From Gavia stellata (Eukaryota > Chordata > Aves > Gaviiformes > Gaviidae): a stretch of DNA of 64,000 bases. The stretch covers positions 372,001 to 436,000 of the forward strand of contig NW_026776913.1 in NCBI RefSeq assembly GCF_030936135.1. Direction: 5' to 3'. Below the pieces are notes generated by a model. It did no database searches. It worked only from the letters and a program-made list of their open reading frames with translations, and was not told the DNA's origin. This document shows, in pieces, positions 10,691 through 21,624 of the stretch. Every line of letters starts with the position of its first letter. Within the stretch, counting starts at the first letter, position 1. The position numbers and the translations under genes are program-made.

Positions 10691-11308
10691 TGTGCTGGTT
10701 TTGGCTGGGATGGGGTTAACTTTCTTCATAGCAGCTAGTATGGGGCTGTGTTTTGGATTGTATGGGGCTGTGTTTTGGATTTGGGCTGGAAACAATGTTG
10801 ATAAAGCAGGGATGGTTTAGTTACTGCTGAACAGGGCTCACACAGCACCAAGGCCTTTTCTGCTCCTCACCCCACCCCACCGGTGAGTGGGCTGGGGGTG
10901 CACGGGAAGTTGGGAGGGAACACAGCCAGGACAGCTGACCCCAACTGACCAAAGGGATATTCCATACCATATGACATCATGCTCAGTATGTCAAGCTGGG
11001 GGAGGAAGAAGGAAGGTGGGGACATTCGGAGTAATGGCGTTTGTCTTCCCGAGCAACCGCTACGCGTGATAGAGCCCTGCTTCCCTGCAGATAGCTGAAC
11101 ACCTGCCTGCCGACGGGAAGTGGTGAATTAATTCCTTCTTTCGCTTTGCTTCTCCGCGCGGTGTTCTTTGCTCTACCTATTAAACTGTTTTTATCTCAGC
11201 CCACGAGTTTTCTCACTTTTACTCTTCTGGTTCTCTCCCCCACCCCACCTGGGGGGAGTGAGTGAGCGGCTGTGTGGTGATTAGTCCGGCTGGGCTTAAA
11301 CCACGACA
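10691..11308 (+). repeat. ERVL 3' LTR
   Basis: The 618-base LTR starts TGTGCTGGTTTTGGCTGGGA and ends ACCACGACA. It carries a short tandem duplication (a block TATGGGGCTGTGTTTTGGATT twice, near 10,739-10,782) that is absent from the 5' LTR. It has lost the CRE palindrome and the TATA box by substitution. Confidence 0.92.
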
Positions 11309-12303
11309 GGAGTTCAGTCCAGTTGGCAGCCGGTCACAAGTGGTGTCCCCCAGGGCTCAGGTTTGGTGTTGGTCTTGTTGAATATATTTATGGACGATCT
11401 GGATGAGGGGATCGAGTGCTCCCTCAGCAAGTTTGCAGATGACACCAAGTTGTGTGGGAGTGTTGATCTGCTTGAGGGTAGGAAGGATCTGCAGAGGGAT
11501 CTGGACAGGCTGGATTGATGGGCCAAGGCCAACTCTATGTGGTTCAACAAGGCCAAGTGCCAGGTCCTGCACTTGGGTCACAACAACGCCATGCAACACT
11601 ACAGGCTTGGGGACGAGTGCCTGGAAAGATGACCCGCAGAAAAGGACCTGGGGGTGTTGATATACAGCTGGCTGAAGATGAGCCAGCAGTGTGCCCAGGT
11701 GGCCAAGAAGGCCAACGGCATCCTGGCCTGTATCAGAAATAGTGTGGCCAGCAGGAGTAAGGAGGTGATTGTCCCCCTGTACTCGGTGCTGGTGAGTCTG
11801 CACCTCAGCTGCTGTGTTCAGTTTTGGGCCCGTCACTACAAGAAGGACATTGAGGTGCTGGAGCATGTCCAACAAAGACCAATGAAGCTGATGAAGGGTC
11901 CAGAGAACAAGTGTTATGAGGAATGGCTAAGGGAACTGGAGAAAAGTAGGCTCAGGGAGACCTTATCGCTCTCTACAACTACCTGAAAGGAGGTTGTAGC
12001 AAGGTGGGTGTTGGTCTCTTTTCCCAGGTAACAAGTGATAGGACAAGAGGAAACAGCCTCAAGTTGTGCCAGGGGAGCTTTAGATTGGATATTAGGAAAA
12101 ATTTCTTCACCAAAAGGGTTATCAAGCGTAGGAGCAGGCTGTGCAGGGAAGTGGTTAAGTCACCATCCCTGGGGTATTTCAAAGATGCGTAGATGTGGCG
12201 CTTAGGGACTTGGTTTAGTGGTGGACATGGTAGCGTCAGGTTAACGGTGGGACTCGGTGGTCTTAAAGGTCTTTTCCAACCTAAATGATTCTATGATTTT
12301 ATG
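11309..12303 (+). mobile_element. CR1 LINE, 3' part of ORF2 plus 3' end
   Basis: It begins in the RT palm ([14 protein letters not shown]-like, then FMDDLDEG and KFADDTKL) and runs through the typical CR1 C-terminal region ([41 protein letters not shown]). It ends in TTCCAACCTAAATGATTCTATGATT. Internal stops and frameshifts make it dead. Its first base directly follows the ERVL 3' LTR. Confidence 0.9.
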
Positions 12304-13659
12304 TTTCTACTTTTTGCCCATCCCTCTGGCCTGTCTATGTCCTTTGGGATGGCAGCTGTGGACTGCAGTGTAGTTTCTGCTCTCCTCAATATAGTTGCAT
12401 CTACAAATGCTATGAAAATGAACTCTCTCATCTCCTGCAGGTCATTAAAAACACATGAAACAGAGCAGGTAGCACGACAGACTCTTGCAGGACCCTTTTA
12501 GCTAGATGCCTCCAGGCAGAGTACCACACATTGACCTCATCCCTCTGAGCTCCACCATCCGACTGTTGTTTTAGCCATCTACTGACTCACCCATGCAGGC
12601 CATCATATCCTAACTTGGGCACAAGAATAATGTGGGAGATGATGCTGAAAACTTCACTGACTTCCAGGTTAAAAGACAACCACTGCTCTCCCCACGCCCA
12701 GCAATCCTGTCCTTTCATCACAGAAAGCAAAGAGGATGGCGAGACACACACTACCCTGAGTAAAACCAGACACCTTCTTTTTCAGCCACCCAGAAATGGG
12801 ATCTGAGTGAGTGGACACACTCTGGGGCAGAGCCTTCTGTTTCACTGCTCATCTGTTGTGCATTTTTGAAAGGTGCGTGCCATGTTTGGGTGCTGCCAGT
12901 CATCAGAGAGTCCCCCCAGCCTCCATCACCCTCTAAAGATGATGGAGAGTGTCATCACTGTGAGATTGGCTTGCCCTCTCAGCTCCCTGGGATGCCGCCC
13001 CGCTTGTCCCATAGACTGGTAAGGGTTGCGTTTGCTCAGGTGACCCCTGACTTGATCCCCATCCACCACTGGCTGATCTCCTTCAGGGTCCTGCCCTGAG
13101 TCACAGAGGCCTGCGAGACCTTGCTGGGGAACACTGAGGCAAAGAGGATAAGAGAGAATCTCAGCTCTGTCTACACCTGCTCTTATGAAACTCAGCAGTG
13201 ACCACAGAGTACCTTGGTTTTCTTCTTCAACTGTTCCTGAAGTAGTAAACACTCATTATGGTGCCCTTTCTAGTTTCCTTTGAGTTGCAGTCTGGGTTAT
13301 TGCAGAGCTTGGAGGATGCTGTCCTTGAAGACCAGCTGGACTGAGCTCTGCCATCAGGTCACAGCTCTGTCTCCCACAGTAACGGCTCCAGTTTGTCCTG
13401 TCCGTGGCCCTGGCTGAGGTCATTGCTGCACATCTGGGCTGAAGCACCACAGCTGTGGCATCAGGCAGGGTCATACTTGCCATAGGGGAACCTGTTATCA
13501 AGTGTCCAAGAGCCTGGGTGTGCAAAGGCTTTGCTTCAGAGGAGAGAGATGGCTTGGACAAAAGAATTCTGGATGTCTTTCTATCCCTAGGACTACAAAC
13601 CCAGAACGAAATGTCTGAATTCAGTCAACTGAAGACGTGTCCCCAGCTTGCAGAAATTA
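12304..13659. other. Gene-free stretch with faint CR1-like antisense remnants
   Basis: I see no gene. About 12,490-12,680 reads weakly as CR1 RT on the minus strand (IISHIILVPKLGYDGL). About 12,990-13,200 matches, in inverse orientation and with clear divergence, 32,813-33,067 of the right arm, so collinearity of the arms extends this far. Faint matching continues to 13,590 against 31,800. Confidence 0.45.
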
Positions 13660-16600
13660 GATCCCTGCCTGTCACCTTCCTGGTGTCCTGTCTAATGATG
13701 AAACAAACAAAACGTGATTTTCATGCCTGACTCTTTTCCTGATAGGAGAAATGTCAGTGCTGGGAAGAAGTGTCTCTCCCCAGCTGCGGGAGGGAACCTC
13801 AGTGATTGCTCCAGCCTGTTTCACAGCAGGTTCCCCTGGAGCCCCAGGGACCCCTGGGGGGAGCCCCGAGGGGCAGAGAAAGTGCCGCCTTGGGCTGCTC
13901 CTCTGCTGCTGAGCTGGGCCGGGCTCCTGGGATGGAGGGAGCTCATGGCAAGCGGGCAGCGCTGAAGAGAGACAGCTCTGCCCAGGAGCAGCTCCTCTGC
14001 ACAGCGCAGCAGGGCTGAGGGCACTGCCTGCAGGCACCGAGGGGAGAGGATCAAGGCAGAGAGAGGTTAAAGGCAGTCTGGGGTGGGAGGACAGAGGCGA
14101 GCTCACTGGAGGAGAAATCTTCACAGCCCTTGACACGGTAACTCTCTGGCTGCAGGGCAATATAGGTACAATTAACGGAAAGATCTCCTAATGCTGGCAC
14201 ATCAAACAAACTTTGAGACCTTTCAGGAAGAACTGTCACAGGTTCTCCAGTGTAGAGGAGGAGGAGGTGCCCCAGAGCAGGGCTTCCCTGCTGCACCATG
14301 AGAGGGACAGGGCATGAGGGCTGCCTTCTGCCAGGGACGGCTGCAGGGTGTGAAGGTGGGTGTGCAGCCAGGGGTGCCCAGGGCTGTCCTTCCGAGCAGG
14401 GTCCCTGCACCCCCGGGGCTGGGTGCTGGGGCAGGGACTCTGCCGCCTGCCAGGGTCAGCACTCAGCCTGCCCGGGGAGCTCCCCACGGCGCTGTGGGGA
14501 GAAGCTGGGGGTGGAAGGAGAGACCAGTGCAATGGCAGGGTGCTTCTGCTGTTGAGAGGGTGCTGTGTGGGTCAGGGCTGATCACAGCTCCACATCACTG
14601 CAGGATCTTCCCAGGAGACTTTTCAGGAAGCACAGCAAGGCAGGGGCTGCCTGAAAGGGAAGGATCCTGGTCTTTCACTCTTCTCCTCTGGATTGTCTGG
14701 GTGGGTGATTGCACATAGAAATTAATCTCTCATTTCCGGAGGAGGCACTGAAATTCCAAGTCTGTTCCTCTTAGAGGTGAATAAAGCGGGGAGTATTGGA
14801 AATCACCATGCCGTGGTTACAGACAGCATCAGTGTCACTTTTCCAGCCTCGCCAGGGTTGGTCTGATGTTCCCCTCAGAGCCTGCACACCCAGAGATGCC
14901 CCTGGGCAGTGTCCTGCTGCAGGGAGGGCTCTGCAGGGCAGAGCTGAGCAGGCAGCGGGTGGGATGGGCTCTGTGAGCACTGCCACGGAGGAGACACAGG
15001 GGACAGAGAACCAGCTCCTGGCAGGGACAGCTGCAGGCAGCAGAGACAGGGACGGGGAGTGGGAGGACACTGCAAACGAGCACAAGGGGAGGGTGCGCTC
15101 AGGCAGCTCTCTTTCTGTGTTTCCCTGCAGATGTCTGCTGGGCACTGTCTGCGGGGCAATGAGCTGACTCTCTCTGTAGAACCTCCCATCGGAGGGACCC
15201 CCGAGTCTCTGCTTTGCCTGTCCTGCAGGGCTTGCAAGCTGCCCCCCAGAAAGGCGCAGCTCTGCTGTGGGATCCTCGGGAGTGCGGAGCCTTTCCTTGG
15301 GGGTCGGCACTCTCCTCGCAGAGTCAGTGGCTTCTCTCTGGGAGGGGTCGTGTCCTGCCCTCTCCATCACACCTCCACCTCTGGGCTGGGCTGGAGAAGA
15401 GTTTGCAGAGCTGTCCTTTGAAACAGGACTCCTCTGGTCTCATCAGAGTCCAGGTTTAGGGTTTTTTTAAAAGAGTAATTTGTGTGTGAAGGCATCTTCA
15501 AGGTGGCAAAATGAAAACACAGGGCAGATGGGAAAAGGGCTGATGGACACTGCAGCCCTGTGAAAAAACACAGACAAAGTTATAAGAAAGTCATGCTGAG
15601 CCTCTCTTTCACAGCCCACGTCCTTCCCAGCCATGAGTGCAGATATTGAAATTTTCTATGAAAGATGGATTACATCTGACATCCCCTGTGAACATCGGAG
15701 ATGTCACAAGTCAGGTCCCATGTACCCACTGCAGCAGAGCAAAGCTGACTCCTCAGCAGCAGAAGGGCAGAGCTCCTGGTCCTCACAGCACACTCAGCCA
15801 GCACAAACTAGAGAAAGGAAATGCATTCCAACTGGGGGGAGTTGCTATGAAAAATGGAGTGGGTTTTCTCAGAGAAATCTGTCCTAATTTTCTCCTGTCT
15901 TTTCCTTGTTTGGACAGAGCCCCAGACCAAGAAACAGAAAATGTCCAACAGCAGCTCCATCACCCAGTTCCTCCTCCTGGCCTTCACAGACACACGGGAG
16001 CTGCAGGTCTTGCACTTCTGCCTCTTCCTGGGCATCTACCTGGCTGCCCTCCTGGGCAATGGCCTCATCATCACCGCCATAGTCTGCGACCACCACCTCC
16101 ACAGCCCCATGTACTTCTTCCTCCTCAACCTCTCCCTCCTTGACCTGGGCTCCATCTCCACCACTCTCCCCAAAGCCATGGCCAATTCCCTCTGGGACAC
16201 CAGGGCCATTTCCTACTTGGGATGTGCTGCCCAAGTCTTTTTCTTTCTGTTCTTGATCGTAGGGGAGTATTGTCTTCTGACCATCATGGCCTATGACCGC
16301 TACATTGCCATCTGCAAACCCCTGCACTACGGGACCCTCCTGGGCAGCAGAGCTTGTGTCCACATGGCAGCAGCTGCCTGGGGCAGTGGGTTGCTCAATG
16401 CTGTGCTGCACACGGCCAATACATTTTCACTACCACTCTGCCAAGGCAATGCCTTGGACCAGTTCTTCTGTGAAATCCCACAGATCCTCAAGCTCTCCTG
16501 CTCAGACGCCTACCTCAGGGAAGTTGGGCTTCTTGTGGTTAGTGTTTGGGTGCTTTTGGGTGCTTTGTTTTCATTGTTCTGTCCTATGTGCAGATCTTGA

Positions 16601-16848
16601 GGGCCGTGCTGAGGATCCCCTCTGAGCAGGGACGGCACAAAGCCTTTTCCACGTGCCTCCCTCACCTGGCTGTGGTCTCCCTGTTCCTCAGCACTGGCAT
16701 ATTTGCCTACCTGAAGCCCCCCTCCATCTCCTCCCCATCCCTGGACCTGGTGGTGGCAGTTCTGTACTCGGTGGTGCCTCCAGCAGTGAACCCCCTCATC
16801 TACAGCATGAGGAATGTGGAGCTGAAGGAGGCCCTAAGGAAACTGATG
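13660..16848 (+). repeat. Left arm, inner part, of the inverted duplication
   Basis: It reads on the opposite strand as about 31,710 down to 28,519 with high similarity over the upstream flank and the whole OR14-like coding exon. Similarity ends inside the last codons of the receptor: CTAAGGAAACTGATG is shared, then the two copies differ completely. Between the arms lies a spacer of about 11.7 kb. Confidence 0.92.
13720..15880 (+). other. Conserved upstream flank of the OR14-like gene, copy 1
   Basis: GC-rich non-coding sequence, near-identical to 29,480-31,660 (inverted). Its first ~700 bases are also found at 42,889-43,602 (direct). The block 14,260-14,600 is almost base-for-base the same in all three. 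Many overlapping open frames occur on both strands, as expected of GC-rich sequence. It may hold the receptor promoter and 5' non-coding exon, but no specific element could be identified. Confidence 0.6.
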
Positions 16849-16875
16849 CAATGGACATTTCTCCATCAACAATAA
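15941..16875 (+). pseudogene. Olfactory receptor 14-like, frameshifted in TM5
   Basis: The coding exon starts at ATG 15,941 (MSNSSSITQFLLLAF) after a splice acceptor-like TTTGGACAG ending at 15,917. It keeps LLGNGLIITA (TM1), LHSPMYFFLLNLSLLDL (TM2), MAYDRYIAICKPLHY (end of TM3) and the extracellular loop 2 cysteines. Near 16,540-16,565, in TM5, comparison with the two intact copies shows a net loss of one base plus local rearrangement. The frame then stops at 16,598-16,600. The rest (SYVQILRAVLRIPSEQG, KAFSTCLPHLAVV, NPLIYSMRNVELKEAL) continues in another frame to TAA 16,875. It is the inverted-arm partner of the intact receptor at 28,501-29,424. Confidence 0.92.
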
Positions 16876-17072
16876 CCTGCCTCCCCTTCTCTGCAGAGTG
16901 CCCAGGGATTCTCTTAGCCCAGGACTGTGCTTTTTTCCCCTATGATAATCCTACCTGGCAGTAATTGCTGGGGTTCATACCACTGCTCTTGAGTCTTGGT
17001 CCTGTTGTGTCTGACCCTTTCACAAATATGTTGAACACTGTGTCACGTCTGGCCTCTCTAATAGCATCTCTG

Positions 17073-17078
17073 AAATAA
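17073..17078 (+). terminator. Poly(A) signal after the OR14-like pseudogene
   Basis: AATAAA in the context CTGAAATAAAAGACAATCTCC about 200 bases after the stop. The intact gene at 44.5 kb has a comparable signal at a similar distance. Confidence 0.5.
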
Positions 17079-17099
17079 AAGACAATCTCCTGAGTGCAG

Positions 17100-18229
17100 T
17101 GCCTGACGGCTGAGCTTTCCTTGTAAAGCTCCGGCCAACAACACTCCAAAGGAATTGGACTTTTCAAAGTTTTCTCCTTCTGTTCTCACTGTGTTTGGGG
17201 ACATAATCTCGAATCACACCTAGGACACTAAGAACTTGTCTGAAAACCACCTTCCTGGTGTCCAGAGGCAGTGGAGATGGTGCGTGAGCTCCCAGTCCCC
17301 TTTCTCCGGCTGCCAGAGGTATGACAGGGCTGATAGCAGCTGTCAGTGCCTCTGGAAAGGAATGTGGAGGGCTCAGGAGAGGACAGGCACTCTCCATGTG
17401 CCCGGGGGTGGGCTGTGAATGGAGACTCAGAAGGTGAAACCCCCTCAGAGGTGCTGGGGAGCAGGGCTGGCAGGGAGCAGAGCGGGGCACTTTTCCATGT
17501 CTGCCCATACACCCCAGCCCTGGGGAGGGGCCTTTCTTGCGTGGCCAGCTCCGTCCTCCTGCTGGGCTCAGGGTACTGGGGCATGGCCAGCTCTGCCCAG
17601 CCTCTCACCTGGGCCAGACCCCCGGATCCCACAGCACGGCTGTCTGCTGAAGGTCCCATGGGACACAACGGAGGTTGTGCAGGGGAGGCAGTGGTGGGGG
17701 GCTGCACATAGGGGGCTGCTGGGGGAGCAGGCACAGAGGGCTGCTGTGTGGACTGTGTCGGGGGAGTGTTTCCCTGTCCTTTGATGCTCTCTGGTCCATG
17801 CAGCGCCTGCACTGTGGGGCTCTGGGACCATGTGAGGACCACTCAGCTGCAAAGGTCTCATCTTCTTGTCCCACAGTCCCCAGCTCGGTGTCAGCCGACG
17901 GGCACTGCCACGGGGCCTCTGTGCTGGGTGTAGGGTGTCTCCTCGTGCCCTGCTCTGAGCCCATGCAGGCACCTGCAGTGCATGTCTTTGCTTGTAGCTG
18001 ACCACCATGGCCCGTCTGCATGCTCCCAGGACATCCTGACCAGGCTGTCCTTGGAGATGGGTTGTGATGGTGGCTGAGGTGAGCAGCTCTGGTGCAGGCA
18101 TGATCTGCAGTGCAGCACTCTAGCACCATGTACAGGGTATAGAGTGTACAGGGGCTTTCCTGAACCAGGGACACCTCAGGGGAGTGGAGAGACCCATCAG
18201 GAGCCAGCAGCTAACGTGACAGCGGCCAA
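17100..18229. other. GC-rich spacer, no gene recognised
   Basis: Long open frames overlap on both strands (for example 17,228-17,842 and 17,568-18,174 on the minus strand). They have low-complexity compositions and no recognisable domains. I regard them as chance. Confidence 0.5.
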
Positions 18230-19735
18230 CGAGACCTGGGTAGGGCCAGGAGCGGTGGTGGCCAAGCCCCCACATGTATAAAATAAAACCCTAGGGAGTG
18301 CCACGAGCAGGGCAGACAAATGCGGTGTGGTGCATCAGAAAGGGCGTGGCACGGCAGTTTGCGGGGCAGTTCATGTGGAAGGGCGTGCAGGAAGGGCGCT
18401 GTAACTCCACTGGCTTGACCAGGGAGATATGGTATCTACCCAGCAGAACGCCATGGCCTCTCTAAACTCTGCATCCACTGTGACTGTCGAGTCTTTGCAG
18501 ACAGAGGTCCATTGGGAACATGCTGGAAACACACCCTACCTTTCCTGGAACAAGCCTGTCAGGCAGACCAGACACATCATATGGAGGATTCCCTATCCTC
18601 TCTCCACCTGACTGAACGCGGTCACTCAAGGGATAGGGGGAAACGGCGACAGGTTCCTGCCTGGCACAACAGACGCATCTCCTCCATCACTACCCCACCT
18701 TCCCAGGTGTCCTTGCACAACAGGTACGAGAATCTGCAAGTGGAACCCAATAATGACGAGGACGAAGTTTCATCTAGGTTGAAGGTGTCCCCAAGGTTAA
18801 GTCAGACTACTCCCTGTGTCAAAACCACTTCCATAAAGAGAAAAAGATGGGCCACTGTCATAGGAGACTCTCTCCTGAGGGGAACAGAAGGCCCAACAGG
18901 CAGACTGGACCCACTTCTTTGGGAAGTCTGCTGCCTCCCTAGGGTCTGCGTTAAAGATGTGATGGGAAAAATTCCTACCCTGGTACAGCCCTCGCATTAT
19001 CATCCATTCTTGCTTTTTCATGTCAGCAGCAATGAATCACAGAATCACAGAATCATTAAGGTTGGAAAAGACCTGTAAGATCACCAGGTCCAACCATCAC
19101 CACAACACCACCATGCCCACTAAACATGTCCCGCAGTGCCACGTCCACAGGTTCCTGGAACCCCTCCAGTGCTAGTGACTCCATCACCTCCCTGGGCAGC
19201 CTGTTCCAATAAGTTGCAATAAGAAGTCCAAGGGCAATCAAGAGAGAATTCAGGGCCTTGGGATGACTGGTTAAGGGATCAGAGGCACAAGTAGTGCTCT
19301 CCTCTGTCCTTCCAGTTGCAGGAAATGATGAAGAAAGAAACAGGACGAGCCAGCAGATCAATACCTGGCTCTGAGCCTGGTGTCACCAGCAGAATTTGGG
19401 GATTTTTGATCATGAGTTGGTCTACACAACACCAGGCCTGCTGTCAACAGATGGGGTACACCTGTCCCAGAAGAGGAAAAGAATCTTTGCCGAGGAGCTA
19501 GCAGGGCTCCTTGAAAGAGCTTTAAATTGGATTTGAAGGGGGAAAGGGATAAAACCAGGCTCACCAGAGATAAACCTGGGGGTGGCACACCAATGTTTGA
19601 GGGCCGGCGTGCTAGCGAGGTCCTTCAGTCTGCTCCACGATGTGCTGAGTACAATGGAGCACATCTGAAGTGTGTTTATACTAATGCGTGCAGCATGCAG
19701 AATAAACAAGAGGAACTAGAAGCTTTGGCCCAGTA
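18230..19735 (+). mobile_element. CR1 LINE, 5' part: 5' UTR, ORF1 and start of ORF2
   Basis: A CR1-like 5' leader (GCGGGGCAGTTCATGTGG region) precedes an ORF1 start at ATG 18,453 (MASLNSASTVTVESLQTEV). ORF1 continues in shifted frames through a region containing IGDSLLRGTEGP, the GDS-containing block of the SGNH-esterase-like domain of CR1 ORF1. It resumes after a nested insertion with a stretch ending ELAGLLERALNWI. The beginning of ORF2 is visible near 19,665-19,720 (CVYTNACSMQNKQEELEAL). Frameshifts make it inactive. Copies reaching the 5' UTR are uncommon because most CR1 insertions are strongly 5'-truncated. Confidence 0.82.
19036..19209 (-). mobile_element. Short CR1 3'-end fragment nested in the CR1 ORF1
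   Basis: It starts with ATCACAGAATCACAGAATCA and reads GTTGGAAAAGACCTGTAAGATCA, the reverse complement of a CR1 3' terminus. It extends only into the end of the ORF2 C-terminus and 3' UTR. Host ORF1 sequence ends at AGCAGCAATGA on the left and resumes at AAGTTGCAATAAG on the right. It is therefore a later insertion. Confidence 0.9.
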
Positions 19736-20329
19736 CAGCCGAGGGTGCCCCCAACGTTCATGTCCCTCACGAGTCCCTCTTTGTTTGTCAGTACTAGGTC
19801 CAGCAGAACACCTCTCCTTGTTGTCTCCTCCACCAGTTATCATCAATATACAGGGGGAACCTCCTGGACTGTACATGCCTGGATGTGTAGCCTTCCCAGC
19901 AGGTACCAGGGTGAGTGAAATCCCCCATGAGAACTGAGACCTGTGATGGTGAGATGACTCTCAGCTCTCTGTAGAAGGCCTCATCATTTTCCCCACCCTG
20001 ATCAGGTGGCCTGTAATCAACACCCACAACAGCATCTCTCATGTCAGCCTGCCCCTTAATCCTTACCCACAAGCTCTCAACTCGCTCTTCATCTGCCCCC
20101 AGGGAGAGCTCGATACATTCCAGTTGCTCTCTCACATAAAGAGCAACTCCACCACCTCCCCTTGCTGGCCTATCTTTCCTAAAAAGAACACAGCCATCAT
20201 GACAGCGTTCCAGTCATGTGAGCTATCCCACCATGTCTCAGTCATTGCAACGGGATCATGGCCCTGCGACCGCACACAGATCTCCAATTCTTTGTGTTTA
20301 TTCCCCGTGCTGCTCGTTCTGGGCGTCAT
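19736..20329 (-). mobile_element. CR1 ORF2 endonuclease segment, inverted
   Basis: Read on the minus strand it begins at the ORF2 start (GNKHKELEICVRSQGHDPVA) and passes the endonuclease motif TETWWDSSHDW, VGVDYRPPDQG and LMGDFTHPGTCWEG. It ends near 19,740 after the block equivalent to a late endonuclease region. It abuts plus-strand RT sequence of a CR1 at about 20,330. The order of the ends fits the 5'-inverted half of one insertion. Confidence 0.85.
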
Positions 20330-21624
20330 CTCAAAGCACCAGGAAGAGAAGAAGGTTATCAGAAGTAGTCAACATGGATTCACCAAGCAAAGTCATGTCT
20401 GACCAATCTGATAGCCTTCTACGATGGCATGACTGCATGGATAGATGCGGGGAGGGCAGTGGATGTTGTCTGCCTTGGCTTCAGCAAGGCTTTCGACACC
20501 GTCTCCCACATCATCCTCAGAGGCAAGCTTAGGAAGTGTGGGTTAGATGAATGGACAGTGGGGTGGATTTGGAACTGGCTGATAGACAGAGCTCCGAGGG
20601 CTGTGATTAGTGGCCCAGAGTCTAGTTGGAGGTCTGTCACAAGTGGTGTTCCCCAGGGGTCAGGACTGGGTCCAGTCCTGTTCAATACATTCATCAATGA
20701 CCTGGATGAAGGGATAGAGGGTGCCCTCAGCAAGTTTGCTGATGACACAAAACTGGGAGGAGTGGCGGACACACCGGAAGGCTGCGCTGCCATTCTGCGT
20801 GACCTGGACAGGCTGGAGAGTTGGGCAGAGAGGAACCTGATGAAATTCAGCAAAGGCAAGTGTAGGGTATTGCACCGGGGGCGGAATAACCCCCTGCATC
20901 AGCACAGGTTAGGGGCTGAGCTGCTGGAGAGCAGCTCTGTGGAAAGGGACCTGGGAGTCCTGGGGGACAACATGATGACCACGAGCCACCAATGTGCCCT
21001 TGTAGCCAAGAAGGCCAATGGTATCCTGGGCTGCATCCAGAAAAGTGTGGCTAGGAGGGCGAGGGAGGTTATCCTCCCCCTCTACTCTGCCCTGGTGAGG
21101 CGCATCTGGAGTGCTGTGTCCAGTTCTGGGCTCCCCGGTTCAAGAAGGACAGGGAGCTGCTGGAGAGGGTCCAGCAAAGGGCTACGAAGATGATTAGGGG
21201 AGTGGAACAGCTTTCTTAGGAGGAAAGGCTGAGGGACTTGGGTCTTTCTAGACTGGAGAAGAGAAGACTGAGGGGAGATCATATTAATGCTTAGAAATAG
21301 TTAAGGGGTGGGTGCCAGGAGGATGGGGCCAGTCTTTTTTCAGTGGTGCCCAGTGACAATACAAGAGGTAATGGGCACAAACATGGTCATAGGAAGTTCC
21401 ATCTTAACATGAGGAGGAACTTCTTTCCTTTGAGGGTGTCAGAGCACTGGAACAAGCTGCCCAGAGAGGTTTTGGAGTCTCCTTCTCTGGAGATATTCAA
21501 AACTCACATGAAAGCATTCCTGTGCAACCTGCTGTAGGTGAACCTCCTCTGGTGGGGGGGTTGGACTAGATGATCTCCAGAGGTCCCTTGCAACCCCTCT
21601 CATTCTGTGATTCTGTGATTTTCT
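20330..21624 (+). mobile_element. CR1 ORF2 RT segment with complete 3' end
   Basis: It starts in mid RT ([16 protein letters not shown]) and contains [29 protein letters not shown] and the FADDTKLGG catalytic block, then the C-terminal region and 3' UTR ending CATTCTGTGATTCTGTGATT. The frame 20,429-21,193 is still open but is LINE sequence, not a host gene. A frameshift follows near 21,110. Confidence 0.93.

Larger units (their letters stand above)
4613..11308 (+). mobile_element. ERVL-type endogenous retrovirus with two LTRs, no env
   Basis: Order: 5' LTR (4,613-5,211), primer-binding site (5,220-5,237), gag-protease-reverse transcriptase in one open frame, decayed RNase H and integrase, purine tract, 3' LTR (10,691-11,308). 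The RT sequence, the absence of a Gag zinc knuckle and the absence of env fit the ERVL (class III) group that is common in birds. The flanks do not show a 5-bp target duplication (CTCCT on the left, GGAGT on the right). The left flank is OR pseudogene B and the right flank is a CR1. This suggests recombination between two ERVL copies or a deletion after insertion. Confidence 0.88.

Noticed and set aside
4613-11308. An env gene for the ERVL element
   Set aside because: Only about 380 bases lie between the integrase end and the 3' LTR, without any envelope-like frame.
14298-14555. 85-codon frame with identical translation at 43,297-43,554
   Set aside because: Several other frames over the same bases are equally open and equally conserved, so the DNA patch is conserved rather than a protein.
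15884-16411. 175-codon minus-strand frame opposite the OR14-like exon
   Set aside because: Antisense shadow of the receptor; the same shadow appears opposite the other OR14-like genes because of codon composition.
17228-18174. Three overlapping minus-strand frames of 177-204 codons
   Set aside because: GC-rich low-complexity composition, no domain, and they overlap one another and plus-strand frames.
20429-21193. 254-codon open frame with RT motifs as a host gene
   Set aside because: It is CR1 ORF2, cut at both sides and followed directly by the CR1 3' UTR.
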